A DNA stretch of 64,000 bases from assembly GCF_003387075.1 (NCBI RefSeq), contig NZ_QUMQ01000001.1:4960001-5024000 (forward strand), written 5' to 3'. Below the pieces are notes generated by a model. It worked only from the letters and a program-made list of their open reading frames with translations. It was not told the DNA's origin and made no database searches. Of this stretch, positions 9,298-16,133 are shown in pieces; positions within the stretch are counted from its first letter, which is position 1; every line of letters begins with the position of its first letter. A program made the translations under genes and the position numbers. Origin of the DNA: Asanoa ferruginea. Its GTDB lineage: Bacteria > Actinomycetota > Actinomycetes > Mycobacteriales > Micromonosporaceae.

Positions 9298-9313
9298 GTT
9301 ACGCACCAGTTAC
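9298..9313 (-). promoter_or_regulatory. candidate GlnR half-site pair upstream of ureA
   Basis: On the urease-coding strand the sequence reads GTAAC, six bases, then GTAAC. The known actinobacterial GlnR box alternates gTnAC and GaAAC half sites with six-base spacers; the first half matches and the second differs at one base. It ends 59 bases upstream of the ureA start codon. GlnR regulation of urease genes is established in other actinomycetes, so the position is sensible, but the match is short. Confidence 0.45.
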
Positions 9314-9385
9314 GCCGCGACGCGCACGGCACGCGCAAGACGCCCTCCGTCGATCAGTCCTAGATCAGGTCGTACGCTTCGAGAA

Positions 9386-10195
9386 ATGGACCGTCACCAT
9401 CCGATCTGCCGCACCTGTGGCGTTCAGCGTGAACCCGACGCCAGCCGCATGGTCTGTCCGGTATGCGCGGATGAGCGGCAGTACGTGGGCTGGGGCGGCC
9501 AGCGGTGGGTGTCGATCACCGAACTGCACGCCGAGGGCCATCGGGGCGTGGTCCGCGAGGAGTCGCGCGGCCTGTGGGGCATCGGCGTCGAGCCGAGTGT
9601 CGGCATTGGACAGCGAGCCCTGATCGTGCCCGGCCCGGGCGGCAACGTGATGTTCGACTGCGTGCCCTATGTGGACGACGAGACGGTCGCGGCGGTGCGC
9701 GCCCAAGGCGGCCTGGCCGCGATCGCCCTTTCCCACCCACACTTCTACGGCTCGATGGTGGAGTGGAGCCGGGCGTTCGGCGACATACCCATCTACGTGC
9801 ACGAGGCCGACGCGAGCTGGGTGCCGCGGTCGGGCAACGTCGTGCTGTGGTCGGGCGACCAGCGCGAGATCCTGCCCGATCGCACACTGGTCAACTGCGG
9901 CATCCACTTCCCGGGCGGCACCGTCCTGCACTGGCCGGGCATCGACGGCAAGGGCGCCCTCTGCACCGGCGACATCTTCACGGTCGTCATGGACCGGCGC
10001 TGGGTGAGCTTCATGTACAGCTACCCCAACCTGATCCCGGAGCACCCCGACACCATCGTCCGAGCAGTGTCCCTTGTGGACCCACTACCCTATGACACGG
10101 TGTACGGCGGTTGGTGGGGTCGGGTCGTGGCCGGCGGGGCGAAGGACCGCGTCCGCCGGTCCGCGGACCGGTATCTGGCCCACGTCGGCCGCTGA
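9386..10195 (+). CDS. MBL-fold metallohydrolase-like protein with N-terminal zinc ribbon
   Basis: A 269-residue protein. The N-terminus carries two CxxC pairs (C8/C11 and C24/C27), a predicted zinc ribbon. The rest resembles the metallo-beta-lactamase fold: SHPHFYGSM near residue 116 stands where HxHxDH is usual, VHEAD follows, and GALCTGDIF near residue 195 supplies the later metal ligand. The main signature is atypical (H-x-H-F-Y-G rather than H-x-H-x-D-H), so enzymatic activity cannot be assumed. It is divergent from the urease operon, sharing a 146-base promoter region. Function unknown. Confidence 0.85.
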   Translation: MDRHHPICRTCGVQREPDASRMVCPVCADERQYVGWGGQRWVSITELHAEGHRGVVREESRGLWGIGVEPSVGIGQRALIVPGPGGNVMFDCVPYVDDETVAAVRAQGGLAAIALSHPHFYGSMVEWSRAFGDIPIYVHEADASWVPRSGNVVLWSGDQREILPDRTLVNCGIHFPGGTVLHWPGIDGKGALCTGDIFTVVMDRRWVSFMYSYPNLIPEHPDTIVRAVSLVDPLPYDTVYGGWWGRVVAGGAKDRVRRSADRYLAHVGR

Positions 10196-10235
10196 CTCCT
10201 GGCCGGTCCGCGCTCCGCGGGCGGTCGCCCGGGCT

Positions 10236-10425
10236 CGGCCTCGCGGCTGGCCCGCGCTCTGCGGGGGAGGTCGTCGGGTTCGGCCTGCTGGCTGGTCCTC
10301 GTTCTGCGCGGGAGGTCTCCGGGTTCGGCCTACTGGTCGGTCCGCGTTCTGCGCAAGCGGTCGTCGAAGTCGGCCTCCTGCTGGTCCTCATTCCGTGCGC
10401 GGGGTCGCCGGGTTCGGCACGCGTA
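10236..10425. repeat. 45-bp imperfect tandem repeat, four to five copies
   Basis: Copies of a CGGCC-led unit containing GGTCCTCGTTCTGCGCG-type sequence begin at 10236, 10281, 10326, 10371 and about 10415, spaced 45, 45, 45 and 44 bases. The array starts 40 bases after the stop of the zinc-ribbon MBL gene and runs to the convergent small membrane-protein gene. A multiple-of-three period leaves open frames on both strands, but no start site or family resemblance supports coding. Confidence 0.8.
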
Positions 10426-10430
10426 TGGGG

Positions 10431-10688
10431 TCAGCGTGTGCGGCGGCGTTGCGGGGCGCGGCGGCGCCAGATGAGGTAGAACGTCGTTCCCGCGACGATT
10501 CCGATTGCCGCGCCGATCGCGAGGGCTGGTCCGGCGTCGACGCCGGTGCCGACGAGGACCGCGAAGACGAGCAGCAGTGCCGCCAGGGTGATGCTGATCG
10601 CCGCCAGCACCGCGGCGGTCGTGGGCAACCGCGAGCGGACGCGGCGGGCGACTACCCGCTCAGGCTTCGCGTCATCGGTGGGGGCCAA
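10431..10688 (-). CDS. small two-helix membrane protein
   Basis: An 85-residue hypothetical protein. A basic N-terminal tail (about 25 residues) is followed by two hydrophobic segments (AAVLAAISITLAALLLVFAVLV and ALAIGAAIGIVAGTTFYLIW) and an arginine-rich end. This predicts a hairpin membrane protein with both ends inside. It starts at TTG just two bases after the stop of the YbaB-like gene, so it is probably cotranscribed with it. No family recognised. Confidence 0.65.
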   Translation of the reverse strand: MAPTDDAKPERVVARRVRSRLPTTAAVLAAISITLAALLLVFAVLVGTGVDAGPALAIGAAIGIVAGTTFYLIWRRRAPQRRRTR

Positions 10689-10690
10689 GC

Positions 10691-11452
10691 TCAGCTCGGG
10701 TGCTGGTCGTCCGGCTCGGCGGGCCGGTCCTGGTGTCTGACAGTGCGCGACCGGGTGCCGGGGCGCTGGCCGGTGAGCTGCTGCACCCGCTCGGCCATCA
10801 ACATGGCGGCCCGCGCGGTCGCGGTCATCACGGTGGTGTGCACGATGCCGGCCAGCGTCGCCGGGTCGTGTTGGTATTGGTCTGTGCCGATGTGCACCGA
10901 CATCAGCTCGCCGCCCGCGCGCACCTGCGCGGCCACGCCGCCGTCGTCGGAGCGCGCGGTCGCGGTCAGGCCGGTGAGCTCGGCGCGCAGTTGGGCGTAC
11001 CCCTGCGGCTGTCGGGGTGATTCCTCGCCGACCCGGCGCAGCACCTCGTCGGTGCGCCGGCCGTCGCTGTCGACGGCACCGTTGGACGGCACGTGATCGA
11101 GCTTCGACCGCTCGGAGCCGGGCAACCCGCCGCGGCCGAGGGGATCGGGCAGCTCGGCCCGGCTGCGCCGGCTGGTGCGGATCGTCTCGGTCATCGTGCC
11201 GGTCGCTTCGGCGCTCGCGTGGCGGGCCGTCTCGACCACCAGCGCGCCGAGCCGCTCCGGGGTGTAGCGGTAGGCGGCCCGGCCGAAGCCCAGCCCGACG
11301 ATCGCGTTGCCGGGGCCGGCGGTGACCTCGACCGCACCGTCGGAGGTGGAGACCGTCGCCGTCGCGGCGGCCACCGCTTCGCGCAGGGCGTCGACCGTCT
11401 CTTTGAGCTCCGCCGGTGGTAGCGGCTTCGGTGTGGCGTCGAAGGCGCCCAT
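10691..11452 (-). CDS. YbaB/EbfC-like protein, apparently two-domain
   Basis: A 253-residue protein. Residues about 15-90 (LREAVAAATATVSTSDGAVEVTAG-type pattern, then AIVGLGFGRAAYRYTPERLG) and about 145-230 (LTGLTATARSDDGGVAAQVRAGG then YQHDPATLAGIVHTTVM) look like two copies of the YbaB/EbfC fold, separated by a charged linker. YbaB proteins bind DNA as dimers; in actinobacteria such proteins are often found beside type VII secretion or WXG100 genes, which are absent here. The molecular role is unknown. It begins at ATG and is followed immediately by the small membrane-protein gene. Confidence 0.7.
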   Translation of the reverse strand: MGAFDATPKPLPPAELKETVDALREAVAAATATVSTSDGAVEVTAGPGNAIVGLGFGRAAYRYTPERLGALVVETARHASAEATGTMTETIRTSRRSRAELPDPLGRGGLPGSERSKLDHVPSNGAVDSDGRRTDEVLRRVGEESPRQPQGYAQLRAELTGLTATARSDDGGVAAQVRAGGELMSVHIGTDQYQHDPATLAGIVHTTVMTATARAAMLMAERVQQLTGQRPGTRSRTVRHQDRPAEPDDQHPS

Positions 11453-11547
11453 CAGACCCCCATTCCGCGTGCGCCGGAAGGGCAGCCCGCTGAGCCCGAG
11501 GCGGCTACCCAGATGGCACGGACAGTAGCACCGATCGTGACGGTTGT

Positions 11548-12735
11548 TCAGCTTCCATGTGCGCCCCGTGTCGCCTCCCGTTCCGCGAATGCGCGCAGGT
11601 CGTGCCGCTGAATCGCGGCGGCCATCAGTTCCGGGAAAACGTCTGGCGTGCAGGCGAACGCGGGCACACCGAGCGACGCGAGCGCGGCCGCGTTGTCGTG
11701 GTCGTAGCTCGGCGCCCCGTCGTCGGAGAGCGCCAGCAGCGCCACCACCTGCACCCCGGCGCCGACCAGGTCGCCGACCCGCTTGAGCATCTCGGCCCGG
11801 ACGCCGCCCTCGTAAAGGTCGCTGACCAGCACGAAGATGGTTTCCCGGGGCCGGGTGACGAGCCGCTGGCTGTAGGCGATGGCCCGGTTGATGTCGGTGC
11901 CGCCGCCGAGTTGCGTGCCGAACAGCACCTCGACGGGATCGTGCAGGTGCTCGGTCAGGTCGACCACCGAGGTGTCGAAGACGACCAGCGACGTCTTGAG
12001 CGTGTGCAGCGAGGCGAGCACGGCGGCGAACACCCCGGAGTAGACGACCGACGACGCCATCGACCCGGACTGGTCGACGCAGAGGATCACGTCGCGTTGC
12101 ACGGCGTTGCCGCGACGCCCGTACCCGATCATGCGTTCCGGCACGATCGTGCGGTATTCGGGCTGGTAGTGCCGCAGGTTGGCGCGGATCGTGCGGTTCC
12201 AGTCGATGTCGCCGTGGCGGGGTCGTTCGATCCGGCTGGCCCGGTTGAGCGCGCCGGTGACCGCGGCGCGGGCCTTCTGCGCGACCCGTTTCTCCAGGTC
12301 GTCGACCACTTTGCGGACCACCTGGCGGGCCAGGTCGCGGGTTTTGTCGGGCATCACCGAGTTGAGCGAGAGCAGCGTGCCGACGAGGTGGACGTCGGGC
12401 TCGACGGCGGACAGCATCTCGGGCTCGAGCAGCAGCCGGGTCAGGTTGAGCCGCTCGATCGCGTCGGTCTGCATCACCCGGACGACGCTCTGCGGGAAGT
12501 ATTCGCGGATGTCGCCGAGCCAGCGCGCCACCCGGGGCGCCGAGGCGGCCAGGTTGCCGCCGCGACTCTTGCCGTCGGTCTCGCCGCCGCCCTCACCTCC
12601 GGGCCCGCGGTCGTAGAGCGCCGCCATCGCGGCGTCCATGGCGGCGTCGCGCCCGTTGGGCTGGCCGAGCGACTCGTCGGCCGGCTCGCCGAGCGCCAAT
12701 CGCCAGCGCCGCCGGCGTTCGTCGTCAACGCTCAT
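11548..12735 (-). CDS. VWA domain protein (CoxE-like) of a MoxR-associated cluster
   Basis: A 395-residue protein. The N-terminal half is a helical region with charged low-complexity sequence. The C-terminal half is a von Willebrand A domain with the metal-ion-dependent adhesion motif DQSGSM near residue 219, a conserved threonine in GGGTDINRA, and LVSDLYEGG. Such VWA proteins pair with MoxR AAA+ ATPases to remodel or activate partner proteins. It starts at ATG overlapping the upstream DUF5682-like gene by 11 bases, with AAGGAGG ahead of it. It is the fourth gene of the cluster running from 19075 to 11548. Confidence 0.9.
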   Translation of the reverse strand: MSVDDERRRRWRLALGEPADESLGQPNGRDAAMDAAMAALYDRGPGGEGGGETDGKSRGGNLAASAPRVARWLGDIREYFPQSVVRVMQTDAIERLNLTRLLLEPEMLSAVEPDVHLVGTLLSLNSVMPDKTRDLARQVVRKVVDDLEKRVAQKARAAVTGALNRASRIERPRHGDIDWNRTIRANLRHYQPEYRTIVPERMIGYGRRGNAVQRDVILCVDQSGSMASSVVYSGVFAAVLASLHTLKTSLVVFDTSVVDLTEHLHDPVEVLFGTQLGGGTDINRAIAYSQRLVTRPRETIFVLVSDLYEGGVRAEMLKRVGDLVGAGVQVVALLALSDDGAPSYDHDNAAALASLGVPAFACTPDVFPELMAAAIQRHDLRAFAEREATRGAHGS

Positions 12736-15079
12736 GGCGCGCTCCTCCTTGGATCTGCCTGCCCAGCAGGGCGCTCAAGGTCGGGAGGGAGAGGTCGGCC
12801 GTCTCCCGGTCGAGGACGGCCGTCGTGGTGCGGGTGGCGGTGGCGCCGCCGGCCACGCGTTCGCCGATGCCGCGGCGCTCGCCGGTCGCGAAGGTGCCGA
12901 ACGTGCGGCGGAGCAGGGGGAGTATTTCGGTGAAGGCGTCCGGCGGGATCGCCGCCAGCCAGTCGTCGACCAGGGACAGCAGGGCGTCGTCGTGCATCAG
13001 GAGCAGGCCGCCGCCGGCGAGGAAACCCTCGACCCACGCCCCACCGGTCGCGGCCGGAACGCCGGCGGTCAGGGCCCGGCCGAGCAGTCGGCCGGCCTCC
13101 TCGGCGCTCAGCCGGCCGGCGTCGTGCAGCAGGCGGGTGAGGCGGCCCGCCAGCAGGCCGTGCAGGTCGTCACGCACTGCGATGGCCGTGAGGGTGTCGA
13201 GCCAGCGCGTGCGTTCGGCCTCGTCGCCGAGCAGGGCGACGGCGGTGTGGACGGCGTCGATGTGGTCGCGGAGCGCGGTGGCGGCCTCGTCGGACAGCGC
13301 GGAGGCGGCCGGTGGCAGGGCGGCGTAAACCCGGGCCAACAGGCCGCGGACCACGGCGGCCACCGCGGCCACATCGGAGCGCCGCACGTCGCCGTAGCGG
13401 ACCGTGCGAGCCAGCGCGGGGATCGCGGCCATCAGGTGGGTCACGTCGGCGTCTTCCGCGGCGCGGGCGTCGAGCGCGCGGAGGACCGCGGGTCGTGCCG
13501 CGGGAAGGTCGGCGAGCAGGCACGTCTCCAACTGAGCGGTGACCTCGGCGAGCGTCGTGGCCTTGGCGACCGCGGCGGTGACCTGGGCGGTGGCCGCGGC
13601 GACCACCGTGGTGCCGTAGCCGCTGGCCTCGACCAGCCGGATCGAGAACTCCGGCTGCCAGCGCAGCGACCACTCCTCGCGGAACGTGCCGGTGCTGCCG
13701 CGTCGTTCGTCGGGCTCGCCCCACGGCACGTCGAGGCACCGCAGTTGGTGCAGCAGATGGCTGCGCGCCAGGTCGGTGTCCTTCCGCAGGTCGAGATCGA
13801 GCGCCCGGTCGAGCGCCGACGGCTTGAGCCGCGCGGCCCGCTGGCGGGCCTCGAGGTCGCGGGCCAGCGGGACGGTCGGCACCCCGTCGGGAACCTCGCC
13901 GAGCCGCTCGCCGACGACCAGCCGCCGGCCGATCAACTGCAGACGAAGGTCGTCGCCCTCACAGAGCACGGCCGCAGCCGCGTCGGTGACCTCGGCCAGG
14001 CCGGCCAGCGGCCGCCCGCGCATCGTGGCGAGCGCCTCGGCCAGCCGGGTCGCCTCGATCACGTGCGCTGAGGACGTGTCGACGCCCTCGTCGCGCAGCA
14101 CGCCGGCGGCGGCGACCAGCCAGCGCGGGACGACCTCGTCGGTGGTGGTGAAGAGGTGGTGGTACCAGCCCGGTGAGTTGACGCCCGCCCCGTAGCCCTG
14201 CCACGACGCCAGCCGCCCGTAGGTCCACGGCACCCAGGTGAACCGCACCTTCCCCCGGCGCCGGCCACCCTTGAGCAGGGCGGCGTCGTGGGCGGCGGTG
14301 AACTTCGCCCGCAGCGCGGGCACGTGCCACGCGCCGCACACGACGACGATCTCGTTGTGGCTGCGGCGCTCCTGACGCAGCACCGTGCGCATGTGTGCCT
14401 CGCGCAAGAGGTCGTAGGGGTCTTCGAGAGCGCCGCTCCGGACTTCGGTCATCGCCTCTTCGATGGCCTCGAAGGCCGGTGCCCGGCGGTGCTCGACGAC
14501 GTCTTCCCACCAGCGCTCAGGGTCGTCGTAGCCGGCCGCCGCCGCCAACTCACCGATCGGGTCGACCGGCCGCAGCACCGGCTCCGGCGGACCCGGCGCC
14601 GGACCGTCATCGTCGGCCAGGTCGAAGGGGTCGGTCTCGTCGGGCGCCGGCTCTGCCCCCGGCGCGGCGTCAGGCCCTTGCGGCGCCGGTTCGGCGCCGG
14701 GTCCTTGCGGCGTGGGTTCGGCGCCGGGTGTTTCGGGCGGTGGGTCGGTGCTGGGTTTGCGCGAGGTCAGGCGGTGGGCGAAAGGTAGGTCGAAGAAGCG
14801 GACCGGGACGTTGTTGGCCACGGCCCAGCGGATTGCCTGCCATTCCGGCGAGAAAACCGCGAACGGCCAGAAGGCGGCGCGGCGCGGGTTGTCGGCGGCG
14901 TAGCCCAGCAGCGCGACCGGGGGCTGTAGGCGGTCGTCGGCCATCCAGGGGATCAGTTCGTCGGCCTCGGGTGGCCCTTCGACCAGGAGGATGTCGGGGC
15001 GCTGCTCTTCCAGCGCGCGGATCACCGCACGGGCGGAGCCGGGCCCGTGGTGGCGGATGCCGTAGTAGCGCTCAGGCAT
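12725..15079 (-). CDS. DUF5682-like protein, MoxR/VWA cluster
   Basis: A 784-residue protein that I match to the DUF5682 family. The N-terminal part has RYYGIRHHGPGSARAV (residues 4-19), then ILLVEGPPEADEL (about 29-41), and near residues 235-262 HMRTVLRQE followed by NEIVVVCGAWHVPAL. This order (GxxH, glutamate, R/M-rich helix, GxxH) resembles the TraB/EreA/TIKI hydrolase fold; that assignment is my inference. A Pro/Glu/Gly-rich linker occupies about residues 115-170. The rest is helical and of unknown fold. It starts at ATG overlapping the AAA+ gene by eight bases; a GTG 12 bases upstream is possible. Confidence 0.82.
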   Translation of the reverse strand: MPERYYGIRHHGPGSARAVIRALEEQRPDILLVEGPPEADELIPWMADDRLQPPVALLGYAADNPRRAAFWPFAVFSPEWQAIRWAVANNVPVRFFDLPFAHRLTSRKPSTDPPPETPGAEPTPQGPGAEPAPQGPDAAPGAEPAPDETDPFDLADDDGPAPGPPEPVLRPVDPIGELAAAAGYDDPERWWEDVVEHRRAPAFEAIEEAMTEVRSGALEDPYDLLREAHMRTVLRQERRSHNEIVVVCGAWHVPALRAKFTAAHDAALLKGGRRRGKVRFTWVPWTYGRLASWQGYGAGVNSPGWYHHLFTTTDEVVPRWLVAAAGVLRDEGVDTSSAHVIEATRLAEALATMRGRPLAGLAEVTDAAAAVLCEGDDLRLQLIGRRLVVGERLGEVPDGVPTVPLARDLEARQRAARLKPSALDRALDLDLRKDTDLARSHLLHQLRCLDVPWGEPDERRGSTGTFREEWSLRWQPEFSIRLVEASGYGTTVVAAATAQVTAAVAKATTLAEVTAQLETCLLADLPAARPAVLRALDARAAEDADVTHLMAAIPALARTVRYGDVRRSDVAAVAAVVRGLLARVYAALPPAASALSDEAATALRDHIDAVHTAVALLGDEAERTRWLDTLTAIAVRDDLHGLLAGRLTRLLHDAGRLSAEEAGRLLGRALTAGVPAATGGAWVEGFLAGGGLLLMHDDALLSLVDDWLAAIPPDAFTEILPLLRRTFGTFATGERRGIGERVAGGATATRTTTAVLDRETADLSLPTLSALLGRQIQGGARHER

Positions 15080-16133
15080 CGCGGGCGGCACGGTAGAAGT
15101 CGGCCCAGCCGGGGCGCTCGCGGACGACGGTCTCCAGGTATTCGCGCCACACCACGCGGTCGGAGACCGGGTCCTTGACCACCGCGCCGAGGATGCCGGA
15201 GGCGATGTCGCCCGCGCGCAGGACGCCGTCGCCGAAGTGGGCCGCGAGCGCGATGCCGTTGGTGACCACCGAGATGGCCTCCGCCGTCGACATGGTGCCG
15301 GTAGGAGACTTGAGCTTGGTGCGGCCGTCGTCGGTCTGGCCGCCGCGCAGCTCGCGGAAGACCGTCACGACGCGGCGGATCTCTTCGAGGGCGGTGGTCG
15401 TCTCGGGCAGCTCGAGGGAGCGGCCGAGTTGGGCCACGCGCCGGGTGACGATGTCGACCTCTTCGTCGACCGTCGCGGGCACCGGGAGGACGACGGTGTT
15501 GAACCGGCGCCGGAGCGCGCTGGACAGCTCGTTGACGCCGCGGTCGCGGTCGTTGGCCGTCGCGATGACGTTGAAGCCGCGTTGGGCCTGGACCTCGGTG
15601 TTGAGCTCCGGAACCGGCAGCGTCTTCTCGGACAGGATGGTGATCAGGGCGTCCTGGACGTCGGACGGGACCCGGGTGAGCTCTTCGACGCGGGCGATCG
15701 CGCCGGTTTCCATCGCGCGCAGCACCGGGCTCGGGACCAGCGCTGCCGGCGACGGGCCCTCGGAGAGCAGCCGCGCGTAGTTCCAGCCGTAGCGGATCGC
15801 CTCTTCCGGCGTGCCAGCCGTGCCCTGGACCAGCAGCGTCGAGTCGCCCGAGATGGCCGCCGCGAGGTGCTCGGAGACCCAGGTCTTGGCCGTGCCGGGC
15901 ACGCCGAGCAGGAGCAGCGCCCGGTCGGTGGCGAGGGTGGCGACCGCGACCTCCATCAGCCGGCGGGAGCCGACGTATTTAGGGGAGATCTTCCCGCCGT
16001 CGCCCAGCAGGTAGGTGACCACCGCCTGCGGCGACAGCCGCCAGCCCGGCGGGCGGGAGCGGTCGTCGTCGGCGGCCAGCGCGGACAGCTCTTCCGCGTA
16101 GAACTGTTCCGCGTGCGGGCGCAGGGCGGTCAT
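15072..16133 (-). CDS. MoxR-family AAA+ ATPase
   Basis: A 353-residue AAA+ ATPase. Walker A is GVPGTAKTW (about residues 76-84), the Walker B region reads GAIARVEELTR, sensor 1 is NVIATANDRDRG, and an arginine finger is likely in ALRRRFN. MoxR ATPases act with VWA-domain partners as chaperone-like machines. The start is the ATG overlapping the SWIM gene stop by four bases (ATGA), and the 3' end overlaps the DUF5682-like gene. The tight coupling indicates one functional module. Confidence 0.92.
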   Translation of the reverse strand: MTALRPHAEQFYAEELSALAADDDRSRPPGWRLSPQAVVTYLLGDGGKISPKYVGSRRLMEVAVATLATDRALLLLGVPGTAKTWVSEHLAAAISGDSTLLVQGTAGTPEEAIRYGWNYARLLSEGPSPAALVPSPVLRAMETGAIARVEELTRVPSDVQDALITILSEKTLPVPELNTEVQAQRGFNVIATANDRDRGVNELSSALRRRFNTVVLPVPATVDEEVDIVTRRVAQLGRSLELPETTTALEEIRRVVTVFRELRGGQTDDGRTKLKSPTGTMSTAEAISVVTNGIALAAHFGDGVLRAGDIASGILGAVVKDPVSDRVVWREYLETVVRERPGWADFYRAARDA

